DNA of 64,000 nt from positions 124,001 to 188,000 of the forward strand of contig NZ_AP027733.1 in assembly GCF_030296615.1 (NCBI RefSeq), read 5' to 3'. The translations under genes and the position numbers were made by a program. The notes under the pieces are model-generated. The model was not told the DNA's origin and ran no database searches. It saw only the letters and a list, made by a program, of their open reading frames with translations. Every line of letters starts with the position of its first letter. Positions within the stretch are counted from its first letter, which is position 1. The DNA is from Frondihabitans sucicola (GTDB taxonomy: Bacteria > Actinomycetota > Actinomycetes > Actinomycetales > Microbacteriaceae). Positions 38,435 through 47,906 of the stretch are shown here, piece by piece.

Positions 38435-41043
38435 TCAGCGGGTGAATGCCGACAGCCATCCCGTTGCCGCCACGTCTCCGTTCTTCATGAAGGCGGCCGC
38501 AACAGGCTCACCCTTTCCCTCGACGCTCAGCGTCTGGTCGACTCGACTCCGGCGCCAAGACGGGTCCTTCCGAGCTGGCTGGTCGAGCACGAAGACCGCC
38601 GAGTTGGCCGGAGCCTCGACCCTCACGGACAAATCACGGCCCTTGGCGCTGTGCTTCACTCGCAGCGTGGGAGCAGGGTCCCCACGATGCTTGTCGAACA
38701 GAGCTTTCATCTTGGGCTCGGGATTCTTGCGCCCAGCCTCGTCCTCCGCGAGTCGTAGGGCTCTCCCGTCCCCACGGTCGGGCGACAGATTGTGCCACCG
38801 CACGCGCTTCCCGAGGTCGGCGGCAACGACGCTTGACCAGGTCGGGATCGTCCCGAGCATGCCCTGCGCGGCGATCCAGGCAAGGTAGCGAGGGCTTGAG
38901 TCGAGAGGCATCGAGAGGATGCCGCGTGAGATTCCGGCGACCATCGTCCCGCCGCCATGGAACGCGTCGGACCGAACGGCGGCGAGCCAGAGTGCGGCTC
39001 GGACGACGTCGGCGCCGGTGCAATCGACCCGTCCGTTCCGATTCAGCTCGACGGAGCGCTTCTCCCCGTCGAGCTTCGGGATGGCGCGGATCACGTTGGC
39101 TCGCTGATCCGGGCTGGAGGGCGCGCTGAGGTTCCGGTACGCATCGAGCCGAGCGATGGCGTCGATGATGTAGGACTCAGCCTGCTGGGGGCGACTGGGG
39201 AGGATTTTGACTGCTTGGATGGCTCGACGCAGATCGATGGCGTAGTTGACGTTGACCATCATGCGTGACGTCAAATTCCCGAGCGACGTGGCCTGGAGGA
39301 CCGGCAGGGGCTTATCCTCGGGTCGCACGAGCCGGGTGAAGCCGTTCTTGTCGAGCGACTCCAGCGCCTCGTTGATGGCCTTGTCGTTCCGCGTGCCTTG
39401 GTGGAACGCGAGCGTCTGCCTCCACCACGCGCGAGCTTCATCCTCGGATGCGATACGCCCCTGGACGATTTCTCCGAGCAGGTGATCCTTGAGCGTCGCA
39501 GCGATGCGCGAGATGACGGTGTATCCGGCGGCGAGGCGCTCGCGCCACATGGCAGTCTCGTCGCTTTGCGTGATGATGAATGCCCAGCCTTCGGACTCCT
39601 TCCCCGCTCGCCCCGCGCGGCCGACCATCTGTTGGATCATGGAGACCTCCATGACCGTCGGGCCGATCGACGTGTCACGGACGACGACAGCTCGGGCCGG
39701 GGTGTTGACGCCAGCAGCCATGGTGCTTGTCGCCACGAGCACGTCGAAGTCGCGAGTCCGGAAGGACTCCTCGGCGAGGTGCCGGTGGGGCCAGTCGCTG
39801 TAGTGGAGCCCGATCTTGGCAGCATGGGCGACGCGCGCGATCGCCTCGATGTCGTTGGGGTCGATGCCATCCGTGTCTTGCCCGCGATCCCGAGCGATGT
39901 CGAGCGCCGTGGCGCGAACGGAGAACTTCGAACCGCAGAACACGAGCGTTGAACCATCGAGCGCGCTGATCTCGCGGACGATGTAGGAGGCGGTCGTGCT
40001 GCGGTACTCCTGGACGTCGTCGCGGTCACCGGCGGGCACCGTGAGTACCTGCTGGTTGAGGCGCGTCGGCCGCCATGTGATGCGGACGAGGGTGGCGTCA
40101 AGCCACTCGGCGACTTCGGCGGCGTTCGCGACGGTGGCGGAGAGGCCGACGAGTTTGACGTCGGTGGACTGGCGGATACGGGCGAGCAGGGCTTCGAGAG
40201 TGGCGCCGCGTCCCGGTTCACCGAGGAGGTGAATCTCGTCGACGACGATGGTTCCGACGCGCTTGACGACGTCGGCGAGGCTGGCCGAGCGGCAGAGGGC
40301 CTCGAACTTCTCGGTCGTGGCGACCAGGAGGTCCGCCTCGGCGACGGCCGCCGCATCGACGGCGAATTCGCCGGACAGGCGCTCAACCTTGAGCCCCTGC
40401 TCGCGCCAGAGTTCAAGGTCGCGATCCAGTTCAGCAGTGAGGGACCGCTGGGGCACAAGCCATGCGGCCGCTCCCCGCGAGTCTTGATCTCGTGGAGGGC
40501 CGCCGTCATGCCGATGACGGTCTTACCAGCTCCCGTCGGAGCCACGACCATGCAGGACTCGTCGGCGAGGATGTTGGGTAAGGCTTCCACCTGGGCCGGG
40601 TTGAACGTCGGGTAGGGCAGAAGCGGGAGCCAGGAGTCGGGCACCAGCGTTGACGCCTGGGTGTACTCCGGGTTCGTGTCCGGCGGGGTGTGAAGTGACT
40701 CCCAGCTCAGATCGAAAGCGGTGCGCGAAGCAGCGGCGAAGGCAGGGTCGAAGAAGTCGCCGATGCGTCGACCACCCATCTGCATGACCGGCAACGGGCA
40801 CTCCGGGGTGACGGCCTCTCGGCCCTCTTTGGAGTAGACGTGCTCGGTCTCCAGCCAGTGCTGCGCGACGACGACCTCGGCGCCTCGCGCTCGGAACGCG
40901 GCAGCCACGGGCTCGATGCCCCACTGGTCGCTCATGATGACGCGGTCGCCCGGGCCGAATCCTGCGGCATCGGCCTCGGTGAATCGATCCGATCGGCTGA
41001 CGCGGGGGCGGACTTCAATGGGGGCGAAGGGGTCCGTGATCAC
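38435..41043 (-). CDS. Ski2-like superfamily 2 helicase (one frameshift)
   Basis: GTG at 41043, only 6 nt after the promoter -10, so probably leaderless. Walker A APTGAGKT lies near residue 180, motif II TIVVDEIHLLGEPGRG, motif III LSATV, motif V ATSTMAAGVNTPA and motif VI QMVGRAGRAG. The order, with a Glu-rich loop after DEIH and winged-helix-like C-terminus, fits Ski2/Hel308 helicases that unwind forks and branched DNA or RNA. A frame break in the run 40473-40476 is repaired by one base (GGAAAWLVPQRS), total 869 aa. Single gene with its own promoter. Confidence 0.85.
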
Positions 41044-41046
41044 TAC

Positions 41047-41064
41047 CTTAGTGTAGCAGGTTGT
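41047..41064 (-). promoter_or_regulatory. Shared promoter element, Ski2-like gene (leaderless)
   Basis: ACAACCTGCTACACTAAG; -10 TACACT ends 6 nt before the GTG at 41043. Confidence 0.85.
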
Positions 41065-41073
41065 CGCTAAGGG

Positions 41074-43251
41074 CTACGCCGCTGCTCGTTCGGTGAGTCC
41101 TCGCTCGATGCCCTGCCGCGCGAGGGTTGTGGTGATGCCTCGATTCCCGTCCTTCTCGACGTCGCCCTCGACGGCGTCGACCGCCGCAAGCATGATGCGT
41201 CGCTTCTTCTCCCTGGAGCGGTAGATGCCAACGTCAATCGAGTCTGAGAGAACGGCGTTGACGATGTGCACGTCTCGATCCTGTCCAATCCGGTAGATGC
41301 GGTCCGTCATCTGCTCCTCGTCGCCCGCTCCCCAAATCTGCTCCGCCAGGATCATCCAGGCGCAGGCGGGACCGGCTCCCTCGATGGACTGTTTGCAAAG
41401 GGTGTGGCCCGTCTTGCCCGCTTCGATCGACACGGTGATGACGGGATGCTCGCTGACGGGTGCGCCGTTGAAGAGCTTCTTGTCGCGCTCGACCTCTTCG
41501 ATCTTCATGCCGCCCTGAATCCGGAGCCCCGAGAAGGCGTCGGCGTAGATGTCCACGACGTCGCGGTGGTGAGCCGCGATGACGACCTTCTCCCCGCGGG
41601 CGACCAGCTCGTTGACTTTGGCGAGGATGGAGGGCACCTTCGCGCGTGCGGCGGCCTGTCGGAGGTGCGCGATCCGCGAGAGGTGCGCGGCGGCCTCTTT
41701 GGAGAGCTTCTCCCCCACCTTGGCGTTGAGGAGGTCGACCTTGAGCTTCTCCGCGATGTCGCGGGCCTGGTCGGCGAAGAAAGCGCTCGTCTCCTCCTCG
41801 ACCTGGCGATAGGCAGCCATGTCCTCGGGCGCGGGGGTGATGTACCAGGGGCGGCGCTCCGCCTCTCGGTCGTAGAACTCCGCTCCATCGACGTATTTGA
41901 CCGGCAGGTCGCCCTGCTGGACCATGATCGACTTCGTTCGACGGAGATAGTGGCCACTCACTCGCAGTCGAGTGTTCAGCTCCGCGAGATTGCTGGCGCC
42001 GTCGTAGGTGCGCACGTAGCCGTCACGCCGAGGGCCCTTGCCGGGGCCGATGAAGACGTCCTTCGGGCCGCAGTATCGCTCCTTGAACATCACGGGGCCG
42101 CCAAAGAGGTCGTCGATGCCGAGCATCTCAAGCAGCGCAAGGACTTCGATGGGGCGATTGACGATGGGAGTGCCGGTAAGCACGAGGACCATGCCGTCAT
42201 CGCCCTTGCGACCAGTGACGGCTTTGGAGATCGCCATCGAGCCGGTGCCGCGCTGCGTCCCGCCGGTCTTGACGTCCTTCGTGGTGGTGCGCGTTCGGCC
42301 CCTGGAGTCGACCTTGGTTTCGCGGCGCTTCTGGAAGGTCTCAGCCCCGGACTTCCCGTAGTGCCCCTCGTCGATGATGAGGGCGTCGGGCTGCCACGCG
42401 GCGATGGTCTCGGCCCAGAACTGGACGATCGCCCAACCCACGACGACGATGTCGGCATTGCCGGGGATGTAGCCCGGCTTCTGGCCTTCGGCGATGAACC
42501 CGTTGAAGGTCCCGAACTCGAAGTGGGTCATCGTCTCGGTGATCCAGTTTGCTGTCAGCGACGACGGGCAGATGACCACGGCGCGCAGCCGTTCCTTGCC
42601 CGCGACCCGGAGCGCTGCCAGGGATTCGAGCGTCTTCCCCAGTCCAGGCTCGTCGGCGATGAGGACGGTCTGGAATCTCTCGGCCGCCGCGACGGCAACG
42701 ACCTGTTGCCCCATCAAGGTCGACTTCAGGCCCACGATCTCAGGCGGAGTGTCGTGCGACGTGGCGTTCGAGATGAGGAACGCGTCCATCTCGTCTCGCC
42801 AGCGAGCCCTCGCGGCATCGCGCACTTCTTGCGCCACTCGCAGCCCGTGCCTGTCCGCCCATTCCTCAACAGCGCGCGCGTCGAACAGCGGCACAGTCCA
42901 GTACTTGCGCGCCGTGTTCTGGCGCGCGTAGGCCGTGGGGATGGCGTCCGTGAGGTTCGGTGTCGAGGAGTCTCGCCGCACGTGGATGACGCGGCGCTCG
43001 ATCGTGACCTGCTCGATGCTCTCCATCTCCGCCGCGAGGGTGCTCAGCTCATCGTTGACGGTCCCCCCGTGGCGCTGCGCAAATGCGATGACGCGTGGTG
43101 CTGCCTCGGGGTTGAGCCGCCACGACCCTTTGAGCTTGCTCGCGAAGCCGAGCGCGCGGACTTCGTTGTCGGGCATGCTCCGTGGACCCTGGAGGAAGAC
43201 TTCGCCCTTCGTGGCCCAGGCGCGGAGAGTGGTCGTCGTGGCATTGGTCAC
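41074..43251 (-). CDS. SMARCAL1-like SNF2 helicase
   Basis: 725 aa; the GTG at 43251 overlaps the upstream stop (GTGA). Walker A ADEPGLGKTLESLAAL lies near residue 200, motif II ALIIDEGHYGKSG, LTGTPIVNRP, and the C-lobe has VIAAHHRDVV, IEAGKTGHTL and DRIYRIGQDRDV, all SNF2 hallmarks. The compact form with an N-terminal 120-residue domain fits SMARCAL1/HepA-like annealing helicases that rewind or restart forks. Last gene of an operon with a membrane protein and an orphan. Confidence 0.88.
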   Translation of the reverse strand: MTNATTTTLRAWATKGEVFLQGPRSMPDNEVRALGFASKLKGSWRLNPEAAPRVIAFAQRHGGTVNDELSTLAAEMESIEQVTIERRVIHVRRDSSTPNLTDAIPTAYARQNTARKYWTVPLFDARAVEEWADRHGLRVAQEVRDAARARWRDEMDAFLISNATSHDTPPEIVGLKSTLMGQQVVAVAAAERFQTVLIADEPGLGKTLESLAALRVAGKERLRAVVICPSSLTANWITETMTHFEFGTFNGFIAEGQKPGYIPGNADIVVVGWAIVQFWAETIAAWQPDALIIDEGHYGKSGAETFQKRRETKVDSRGRTRTTTKDVKTGGTQRGTGSMAISKAVTGRKGDDGMVLVLTGTPIVNRPIEVLALLEMLGIDDLFGGPVMFKERYCGPKDVFIGPGKGPRRDGYVRTYDGASNLAELNTRLRVSGHYLRRTKSIMVQQGDLPVKYVDGAEFYDREAERRPWYITPAPEDMAAYRQVEEETSAFFADQARDIAEKLKVDLLNAKVGEKLSKEAAAHLSRIAHLRQAAARAKVPSILAKVNELVARGEKVVIAAHHRDVVDIYADAFSGLRIQGGMKIEEVERDKKLFNGAPVSEHPVITVSIEAGKTGHTLCKQSIEGAGPACAWMILAEQIWGAGDEEQMTDRIYRIGQDRDVHIVNAVLSDSIDVGIYRSREKKRRIMLAAVDAVEGDVEKDGNRGITTTLARQGIERGLTERAAA

Positions 43252-43652
43252 GCGGCAACCTCGGCGGGCTCGACGGGGGCCTCTTGCGCAGACGCTTCGC
43301 CGCGGCGAAGGGGTCCGAGCTGGACGACGCGAGCGGCTATCGAGAGGCCCGCCAGGACGAAGTAGGCGAGGGCCGTCAATGGCGGGAGCATGTTGAACGC
43401 GATGGCGGGCAGGATCATCCCGAGGGCGATGGCACGGAGGGTCGCCGCCCATCCGTAGAGCTGGGCGGCCGCGAGGTACTCCTTCGCGTCCGCGTAGAAC
43501 CCTCGCGCCTGCATGTTGCGGACCGTCGCCCCCGCGAGTGCAGAGACGGCGGCAAGCGCTGCTCCGGCGACGACGAGCAGGGCGAGCAAAGGTGCCGCAT
43601 TCGCAAGGAGCGCCAGCCCAGCGAGGGCCAATCGGTTCAGGAACTCAGTCAT
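43248..43652 (-). CDS. Membrane protein of unknown function
   Basis: 134 aa from the ATG at 43652, overlapping the previous gene by 8 nt. Three hydrophobic segments (residues 6-45, 70-90 and 95-115) and a C-terminus of Glu/Pro/Ala. No known motif. It sits between an orphan and the SNF2 helicase in one operon; membrane attachment of the replication machine is a guess. Confidence 0.6.
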   Translation of the reverse strand: MTEFLNRLALAGLALLANAAPLLALLVVAGAALAAVSALAGATVRNMQARGFYADAKEYLAAAQLYGWAATLRAIALGMILPAIAFNMLPPLTALAYFVLAGLSIAARVVQLGPLRRGEASAQEAPVEPAEVAA

Positions 43653-44223
43653 CGCTCTCCACGTCGGGTTCGTAGGTGTCGTATGCGGCCTTGCCGCGGA
43701 TTTCGATGCTCGCGAGGCCTGGCTCGCGACGGCTGAAATCGTCGGCGTTGAGCTGGATTGCGGCAAGCGGGCGCGATCGCCACTGCGGTCGAACGATGGT
43801 GAGGAAGTTCCAGATCACCTCGCTGACAATCGTCTTCACGTCGTTCGCGTCGATCCGCGGAAAGCGGGCGGTGAAGATGGTGACGTAGCGGTTGACGATG
43901 GCGCCCGCCAGGTCCTGAGAGCGCCACTCTTTTCGAGCACTCCCCTGGTGCAGGATCGCCGTGTAACCGTCGCCTTGGACCTCGAACTTCTCATCGAGGT
44001 CCATCCCGGCGATGGCGACGTCTTCGAGGACGTTCTCAAGGCCCTTCAGGCTTCGTCGCGCCTTCTTGACGTGCGCCAGGAGGTCGAGGGCGTCCTTGGT
44101 ATCGATGTCGAGGCCGTCGCCCAGGTGCTCGCGCATCAGGGCGGCGTTGCCGACCATGAAGTCGAGGCGCGACACGGCGTCCGCTTTGTAGCGGGCCGCA
44201 TTGGCTTCAGCCGTCGACGTCAC
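43645..44223 (-). CDS. Soluble protein of unknown function
   Basis: 192 aa. I chose the GTG at 44223, which has AGGAG upstream, over an earlier TTG at 44241. Mostly helical and acidic, with a motif-like stretch TRFPRID-type (ARFPRIDANDVKTIVSEV) near residue 125. No recognised family. First gene of the three-gene operon ending in the SNF2 helicase. Confidence 0.6.
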   Translation of the reverse strand: MTSTAEANAARYKADAVSRLDFMVGNAALMREHLGDGLDIDTKDALDLLAHVKKARRSLKGLENVLEDVAIAGMDLDEKFEVQGDGYTAILHQGSARKEWRSQDLAGAIVNRYVTIFTARFPRIDANDVKTIVSEVIWNFLTIVRPQWRSRPLAAIQLNADDFSRREPGLASIEIRGKAAYDTYEPDVESDD

Positions 44224-44246
44224 ACTGCTCCTAGGGATCAAGTTCC

Positions 44247-44264
44247 CTTAGTGTAGCAGGTTGT
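44247..44264 (-). promoter_or_regulatory. Shared promoter element, SNF2 operon
   Basis: ACAACCTGCTACACTAAG, near exact consensus; leader about 20 nt to the GTG at 44223. Confidence 0.85.
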
Positions 44265-44266
44265 TG

Positions 44267-45090
44267 CTATGCGGCTCTCGGCATGACGGAGGGCGGCACT
44301 CCACGGAAGACGCCGCGGCCCTCTTCTGCTTCCAGAGCCCGACGTCGAATGCCCTGGCATACCTCTTCCGCCATCGAGTCCTTATGGCGCCAGTCGTCCG
44401 CGGCGCCGCGTCGGCGGACCCCGTGGCTTTCCCATTGGGCACGACGGGCGCACCGCAGTGCGCGCACGGAAGCGGTCCGGCGGCCGCGAGTCGCCGTTTC
44501 CAGCCGTCGATCTGGTCGTCCTTGTCGGCGATCTTGCCCTGCGCGATCTCCAGGTCTCGCTGCAACCGCGCGAGCTTCTCCGCGGAGGCGGCGTCGGCGG
44601 CACCCTCGCTGCCGACCCATGAGAGCCCTTTGACGTTGGCTTCGAGTGGGGCCAGGCGGTAGTAGAGCGCAGCGATCGCCTTGGCCGGAAGGTCTCGCGG
44701 AGTTGGATTGCCGCCCGAAACGGGACGCGCCACGCGGACACCCCAAGCGTTCTCACCCTCGCGCGTCACAACGATGATGCCGGAGTTCATCGGAACGGCG
44801 CTCTGTGCGAGTGCGAGCAGAGTGTCCGGGACTGCGTAGTAGTGCTTGTGGGTGAGCTGGCGCCAGGGTTCCTGCTTCTCGGGGTGATTGACGTCCTGGA
44901 GAAGGTCCGCTCGCGAGACTTTGATCTCGACGGCGCGTCGTTCGCGGGGGTTGAAGAGCAGTACGTCGATGCGTCGTTCGTTAGCGTCGTACGCGCACAC
45001 TTCCGTGACGACGGCGTAGCGCTGCTGGTAGGCGAAGTAGATCGCCCGCTTCATCTCCCGCTCCGTCCATGGTCCGGAAGGGAGCGTCAC
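44267..45090 (-). CDS. MmcB-like PD-(D/E)XK nuclease with zinc ribbon (one frameshift)
   Basis: GTG at 45090 overlaps the previous stop (GTGA). Residues 1-120 match the MmcB fold: ERRIDVLLFN then RRAVEIKVSRADLLQD, the D...ExK nuclease core, and HYYAVPDTLL. A coiled coil follows, then a CAHCGAP zinc ribbon near 215. As sequenced the frame runs across a promoter element; one base added at 44419-44422 gives GVRRRGAADDWRHKDSM and a stop before it, total 274 aa. MmcB is linked to DNA damage repair in alpha-proteobacteria. Confidence 0.7.
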
Positions 45091-46229
45091 TGGAAGCGAC
45101 CCACCTGCGAGTCGGCCTTTTTGACGTAGGCGTCGGTGACGTTGGTCTGCTTCTTGCCCGCGAACCACACGTGTTCCTCGACGTAACCCTCGATGCTGAT
45201 GACGTCGCCCTCTCGGACGTAGAAGTTGTCCGAGAACACCCGAATGCGATCACCTTGCTCGGTCAGGGCGACGTGCATGTAGCGCGTGGTCTCGCCACCG
45301 TCCAGCTCGACCACTCGGTTCGAGATGATCTTGCCCACAAGGTGGACATCTCCGCCTTCGCTGCCGAGCCACTCGCCGACGCGCCGCTCCTTCGGCGCGG
45401 CGGGCGGCCGGGAGGCGCGGGCCTCGTCGCGGCGGCGACGTTCCTGCTCCTGTGCGTACATGTTGGCGCCCGCTGCGAGCAGCGGCAGCTCGCGCTCCTC
45501 CACGAACTCCTTCTTGGCGACGGCCTGGACGCGGCGTTCGAAGTCGGTGGTCGGGGTCATGGACTGGAGGTACTCGCGAGACTCGAAGCCCGTGATGAAG
45601 TTCTCTTTCGTGTCGAGCAGGTAGGCCTGGCGCTCATCCTTGGGTAGCCGGAACTTCGTGACGACAGCGTCGGCCGTGGCGTTCTGTTCGCCCTTCTTGA
45701 TGAAGCCGCCGTTGGCGTCCATGTGGGCTCGTGCCGTCGACAGTGCGTAGAGCGACGAGATGACGGGGGTCGAGGATGCGTCCAGGTCCTCGGGGAATGC
45801 GAGACGGCTCGGGAGGGTGTCGATGTCCTTCGAGTAGATGGTGAAGCGGACCCACTGGTTCGCGATGGCCTGATCTTCTTCGCTGACGGCGATGTAGTTG
45901 TCGATCGTGAAGTGGATCGGGTCCTCGGGGTGCTGCAACTGGTACTCGCCGAGGATGCGCTCAACGTCCGCGGCGGCGCGCGCGTTGGCGAACACGGGGC
46001 GGCTGGGTGCCGAATCAGGGTCTGCCATGAGGTCCAGTCTCCCTTGTGCGTCCATCGCTCGCGCGGCGGCTCGCGCGGCAGCGACCGCGTCATCGCCGTC
46101 GAGCTGATCGACCATCGCATTCAGTGCTCGCGTTCGGGTGCGAGCGGTGCCCTCCTCCGCAGAGAAGCCGTCCTTGCGGTTGCAGCGGATGGGCTGCCCC
46201 GTGGGCGACTCGGCGCATGACTTACACAT
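45087..46229 (-). CDS. MC/RC-motif protein with OB-fold-like C-terminus
   Basis: 380 aa, ATG at 46229, overlapping the previous gene by 8 nt. It starts MCKSCAESPTGQPIRC, a Cys pattern shared with other proteins in this window. The middle is helical. Residues about 290-375 (HLVGKIISNRVVELDGGETT, RIRVFSDNFYVREGDVISIE) have the strand pattern of an OB fold, so single-stranded nucleic acid binding is possible. Not recognised as a family. Confidence 0.6.
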   Translation of the reverse strand: MCKSCAESPTGQPIRCNRKDGFSAEEGTARTRTRALNAMVDQLDGDDAVAAARAAARAMDAQGRLDLMADPDSAPSRPVFANARAAADVERILGEYQLQHPEDPIHFTIDNYIAVSEEDQAIANQWVRFTIYSKDIDTLPSRLAFPEDLDASSTPVISSLYALSTARAHMDANGGFIKKGEQNATADAVVTKFRLPKDERQAYLLDTKENFITGFESREYLQSMTPTTDFERRVQAVAKKEFVEERELPLLAAGANMYAQEQERRRRDEARASRPPAAPKERRVGEWLGSEGGDVHLVGKIISNRVVELDGGETTRYMHVALTEQGDRIRVFSDNFYVREGDVISIEGYVEEHVWFAGKKQTNVTDAYVKKADSQVGRFQ

Positions 46230-46488
46230 GGGTGGGCTCCTCCTGGAAGTCGGGCACTCGGGCGATGTCGGCTACGCGCCTCTTGCCCGCGGAGATGAGG
46301 TGGGCGAGGGGTAGCCGACGGGCCGCCCACTTCGGAGTGAAGGTTAGGTGCATCTCTGCCTCTCTGATGGCGGTCACGATCGCCACGAAGGGGCGACCGA
46401 GTTCGTCGCGAACGGTGACGGGCGAGCCCGGGCCGACCTGAATGATCTTGTGCGTATCCAGGTAGATGCGCGTGGTTTCCTGCTGCAC
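46222..46488 (-). CDS. Small soluble protein
   Basis: 88 aa, GTG at 46488 with GAAGGG upstream. Beta-rich, with PVTVRDELGRPFVAIVTAI near residue 22, which recalls small SH3-like or Hfq-like folds, though I cannot name the family. First gene of an operon with the MC/RC-motif and MmcB-like genes. I see no clear copy of the promoter element for it. Confidence 0.55.
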   Translation of the reverse strand: MQQETTRIYLDTHKIIQVGPGSPVTVRDELGRPFVAIVTAIREAEMHLTFTPKWAARRLPLAHLISAGKRRVADIARVPDFQEEPTHV

Positions 46489-46572
46489 TGGCTGGCCCTT
46501 CGAGGCTCGGTGAACGTCGTCTTTGAAAAGGGAACCAGAATGACGGTCCCGTTCGGAAGAGGTCTCCCTGTC

Positions 46573-46591
46573 GCAACCTGCTTCGCTATAA
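46573..46591 (+). promoter_or_regulatory. Diverged copy of shared promoter element
   Basis: GCAACCTGCTTCGCTATAA; the CAACCTGC part is exact but the -10 is altered (TTCGCT, or a shifted CTATAA). Confidence 0.5.
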
Positions 46592-46600
46592 CCTTTTTCT

Positions 46601-46879
46601 ATGCTCGACGTTTCGGTGTTTCGTGGTGCCCTGGAGATCGTCCTCGGCTATCAAATTGACGAGCACCAGCAGGTGGCACTCCAGACCTACTTCTCGGGCT
46701 GTGAGGCCCTGTCTGTCAACGATGCGCTCGTGGCCGTTGACCCAGCCTTCGCGGCACGGCAGAACCCCATTCAGCTCGCAGTGTGGGAGACATTCCTCGT
46801 GCCGACCGCGGGCCTCGTAGCCCACGCCTCGGCCCCCTTGGATAGGCAGACGACCCATGGCGAAATCGAACAACAGTGA
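46601..46879 (+). CDS. Small protein of unknown function
   Basis: 92 aa, ATG at 46601. Mostly helical (RGALEIVLGYQIDEHQQVAL) with one Cys. No ribosome site is obvious, and the promoter copy lies close by, so it may have a very short leader. Overlaps the secreted nuclease gene by 23 nt. Confidence 0.5.
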   Translation: MLDVSVFRGALEIVLGYQIDEHQQVALQTYFSGCEALSVNDALVAVDPAFAARQNPIQLAVWETFLVPTAGLVAHASAPLDRQTTHGEIEQQ

Positions 46880-47612
46880 AGAGCTGACCGTCTTCATCGT
46901 CATCGCCCTGATCGTCGTCGTCGGCCTCTCGGGCGGCAAGCTCAACTTCGGCCTCGGAGGGAACTCCGCCGATGCAGCCACGGGCACGGCAGCCTCTCTC
47001 GCCAACGGCTCGTCTATGTCGATCTCCACGGCGACGAACACGCTGGCGACGATCCCCGAGGTGCCGGATGGGTCGATGGCGGGCTATAGCCGGGAGCTGT
47101 TCCCTCACTGGGAGAAGGCCACGGCCAACGGGTGGAGCGGCGTGCCCGCAGCGTGCGATTCGCGGGAAGCTGCGCTCATTCGCGACGGCAAGGACGTGAA
47201 GTACTCCAAGACCTGCTCGATCACTTCGGGCAGTTGGGTCGATCCCTACACCGGCACCAAGGCGACCAAGAGTGGCGACATGGACATCGACCATCTCGTC
47301 CCGCTCGCTGCCGCTTGGCGCTCGGGAGCATCGAAGTGGACGACGGCCCAACGCCAGAAGTTCGCGAACGACCCTCTCGTGCTGGTCACCGCCGGAGCCT
47401 CAGCGAACCGCAGTAAGGGCGATCGCGGGCCCGACCAGTGGGTGCCGCCAGCAGCCAATGCCCAGTGCGAGTACGCCGTCCGCTGGGTCGAGATCAAGGG
47501 CGCCTACCAGCTCACGGCGACCGCCAGCGAGAAGCTCAAGCTCGGCGCGCTCCTGAAGGCCTGCCCGACCGCCACGCCCTCCCCCTCGCCGACGCCCAGC
47601 AAGAAGTCCTGA
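46857..47612 (+). CDS. Secreted HNH nuclease, DUF1524 family
   Basis: 251 aa, ATG at 46857. Membrane anchor or signal at residues 9-27, Ser/Thr-rich spacer, then the actinobacterial DUF1524 domain: YSRELFPHW, CDSREAALIRDGKDV, WVDPYTG, DIDHLVPLAAAWRSG (HNH His), NRSKGDRGPDQWVPP and CEYAVRWVEIKG. The Cys pairs fit an exported protein. It would cut DNA outside the cell. In a pilus-bearing element it could take part in DNA uptake, competition or removal of free DNA. Confidence 0.88.
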   Translation: MAKSNNSEELTVFIVIALIVVVGLSGGKLNFGLGGNSADAATGTAASLANGSSMSISTATNTLATIPEVPDGSMAGYSRELFPHWEKATANGWSGVPAACDSREAALIRDGKDVKYSKTCSITSGSWVDPYTGTKATKSGDMDIDHLVPLAAAWRSGASKWTTAQRQKFANDPLVLVTAGASANRSKGDRGPDQWVPPAANAQCEYAVRWVEIKGAYQLTATASEKLKLGALLKACPTATPSPSPTPSKKS

Positions 47613-47624
47613 CTGGATCAGCTC

Positions 47625-47906
47625 ATGCAGACATCCACGATCACCTCCGAAGGCGTCGACACGATCGAGGTCGGCGTCGTCTCCGGCGATCTTGATATCG
47701 CCACCGCTGTCGCCAATGGGATCGCGATCGTCACGGTCGCCTACTCCGGCGCCCTCGACACCTACACGGTCGTCGGTTCGGCCCTCCCCACGTCAATGAC
47801 GGAGGCAGACGCGCACTCCAAGGTCATCGAGCACCTCGGCGGCCCGGTGCCGCGCGATGACGCAGGTAACACGGGTTCGCTGTCGCTGGACGACTTCGTC
47901 CTCTAG
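47625..47906 (+). CDS. Small protein of unknown function
   Basis: 93 aa, ATG at 47625, 13 nt after the nuclease stop. Beta-rich and acidic, no Cys or membrane segment. Not recognised; could be an inhibitor or partner of the nuclease by position only. Its stop shares CTAG with a converging gene. Confidence 0.55.
   Translation: MQTSTITSEGVDTIEVGVVSGDLDIATAVANGIAIVTVAYSGALDTYTVVGSALPTSMTEADAHSKVIEHLGGPVPRDDAGNTGSLSLDDFVL

Noticed and set aside
41266..43365. 699-aa plus-strand frame
   Set aside because: Antisense to the SNF2 helicase with all conserved motifs on the other strand; Asp/Val/Arg-rich shadow.
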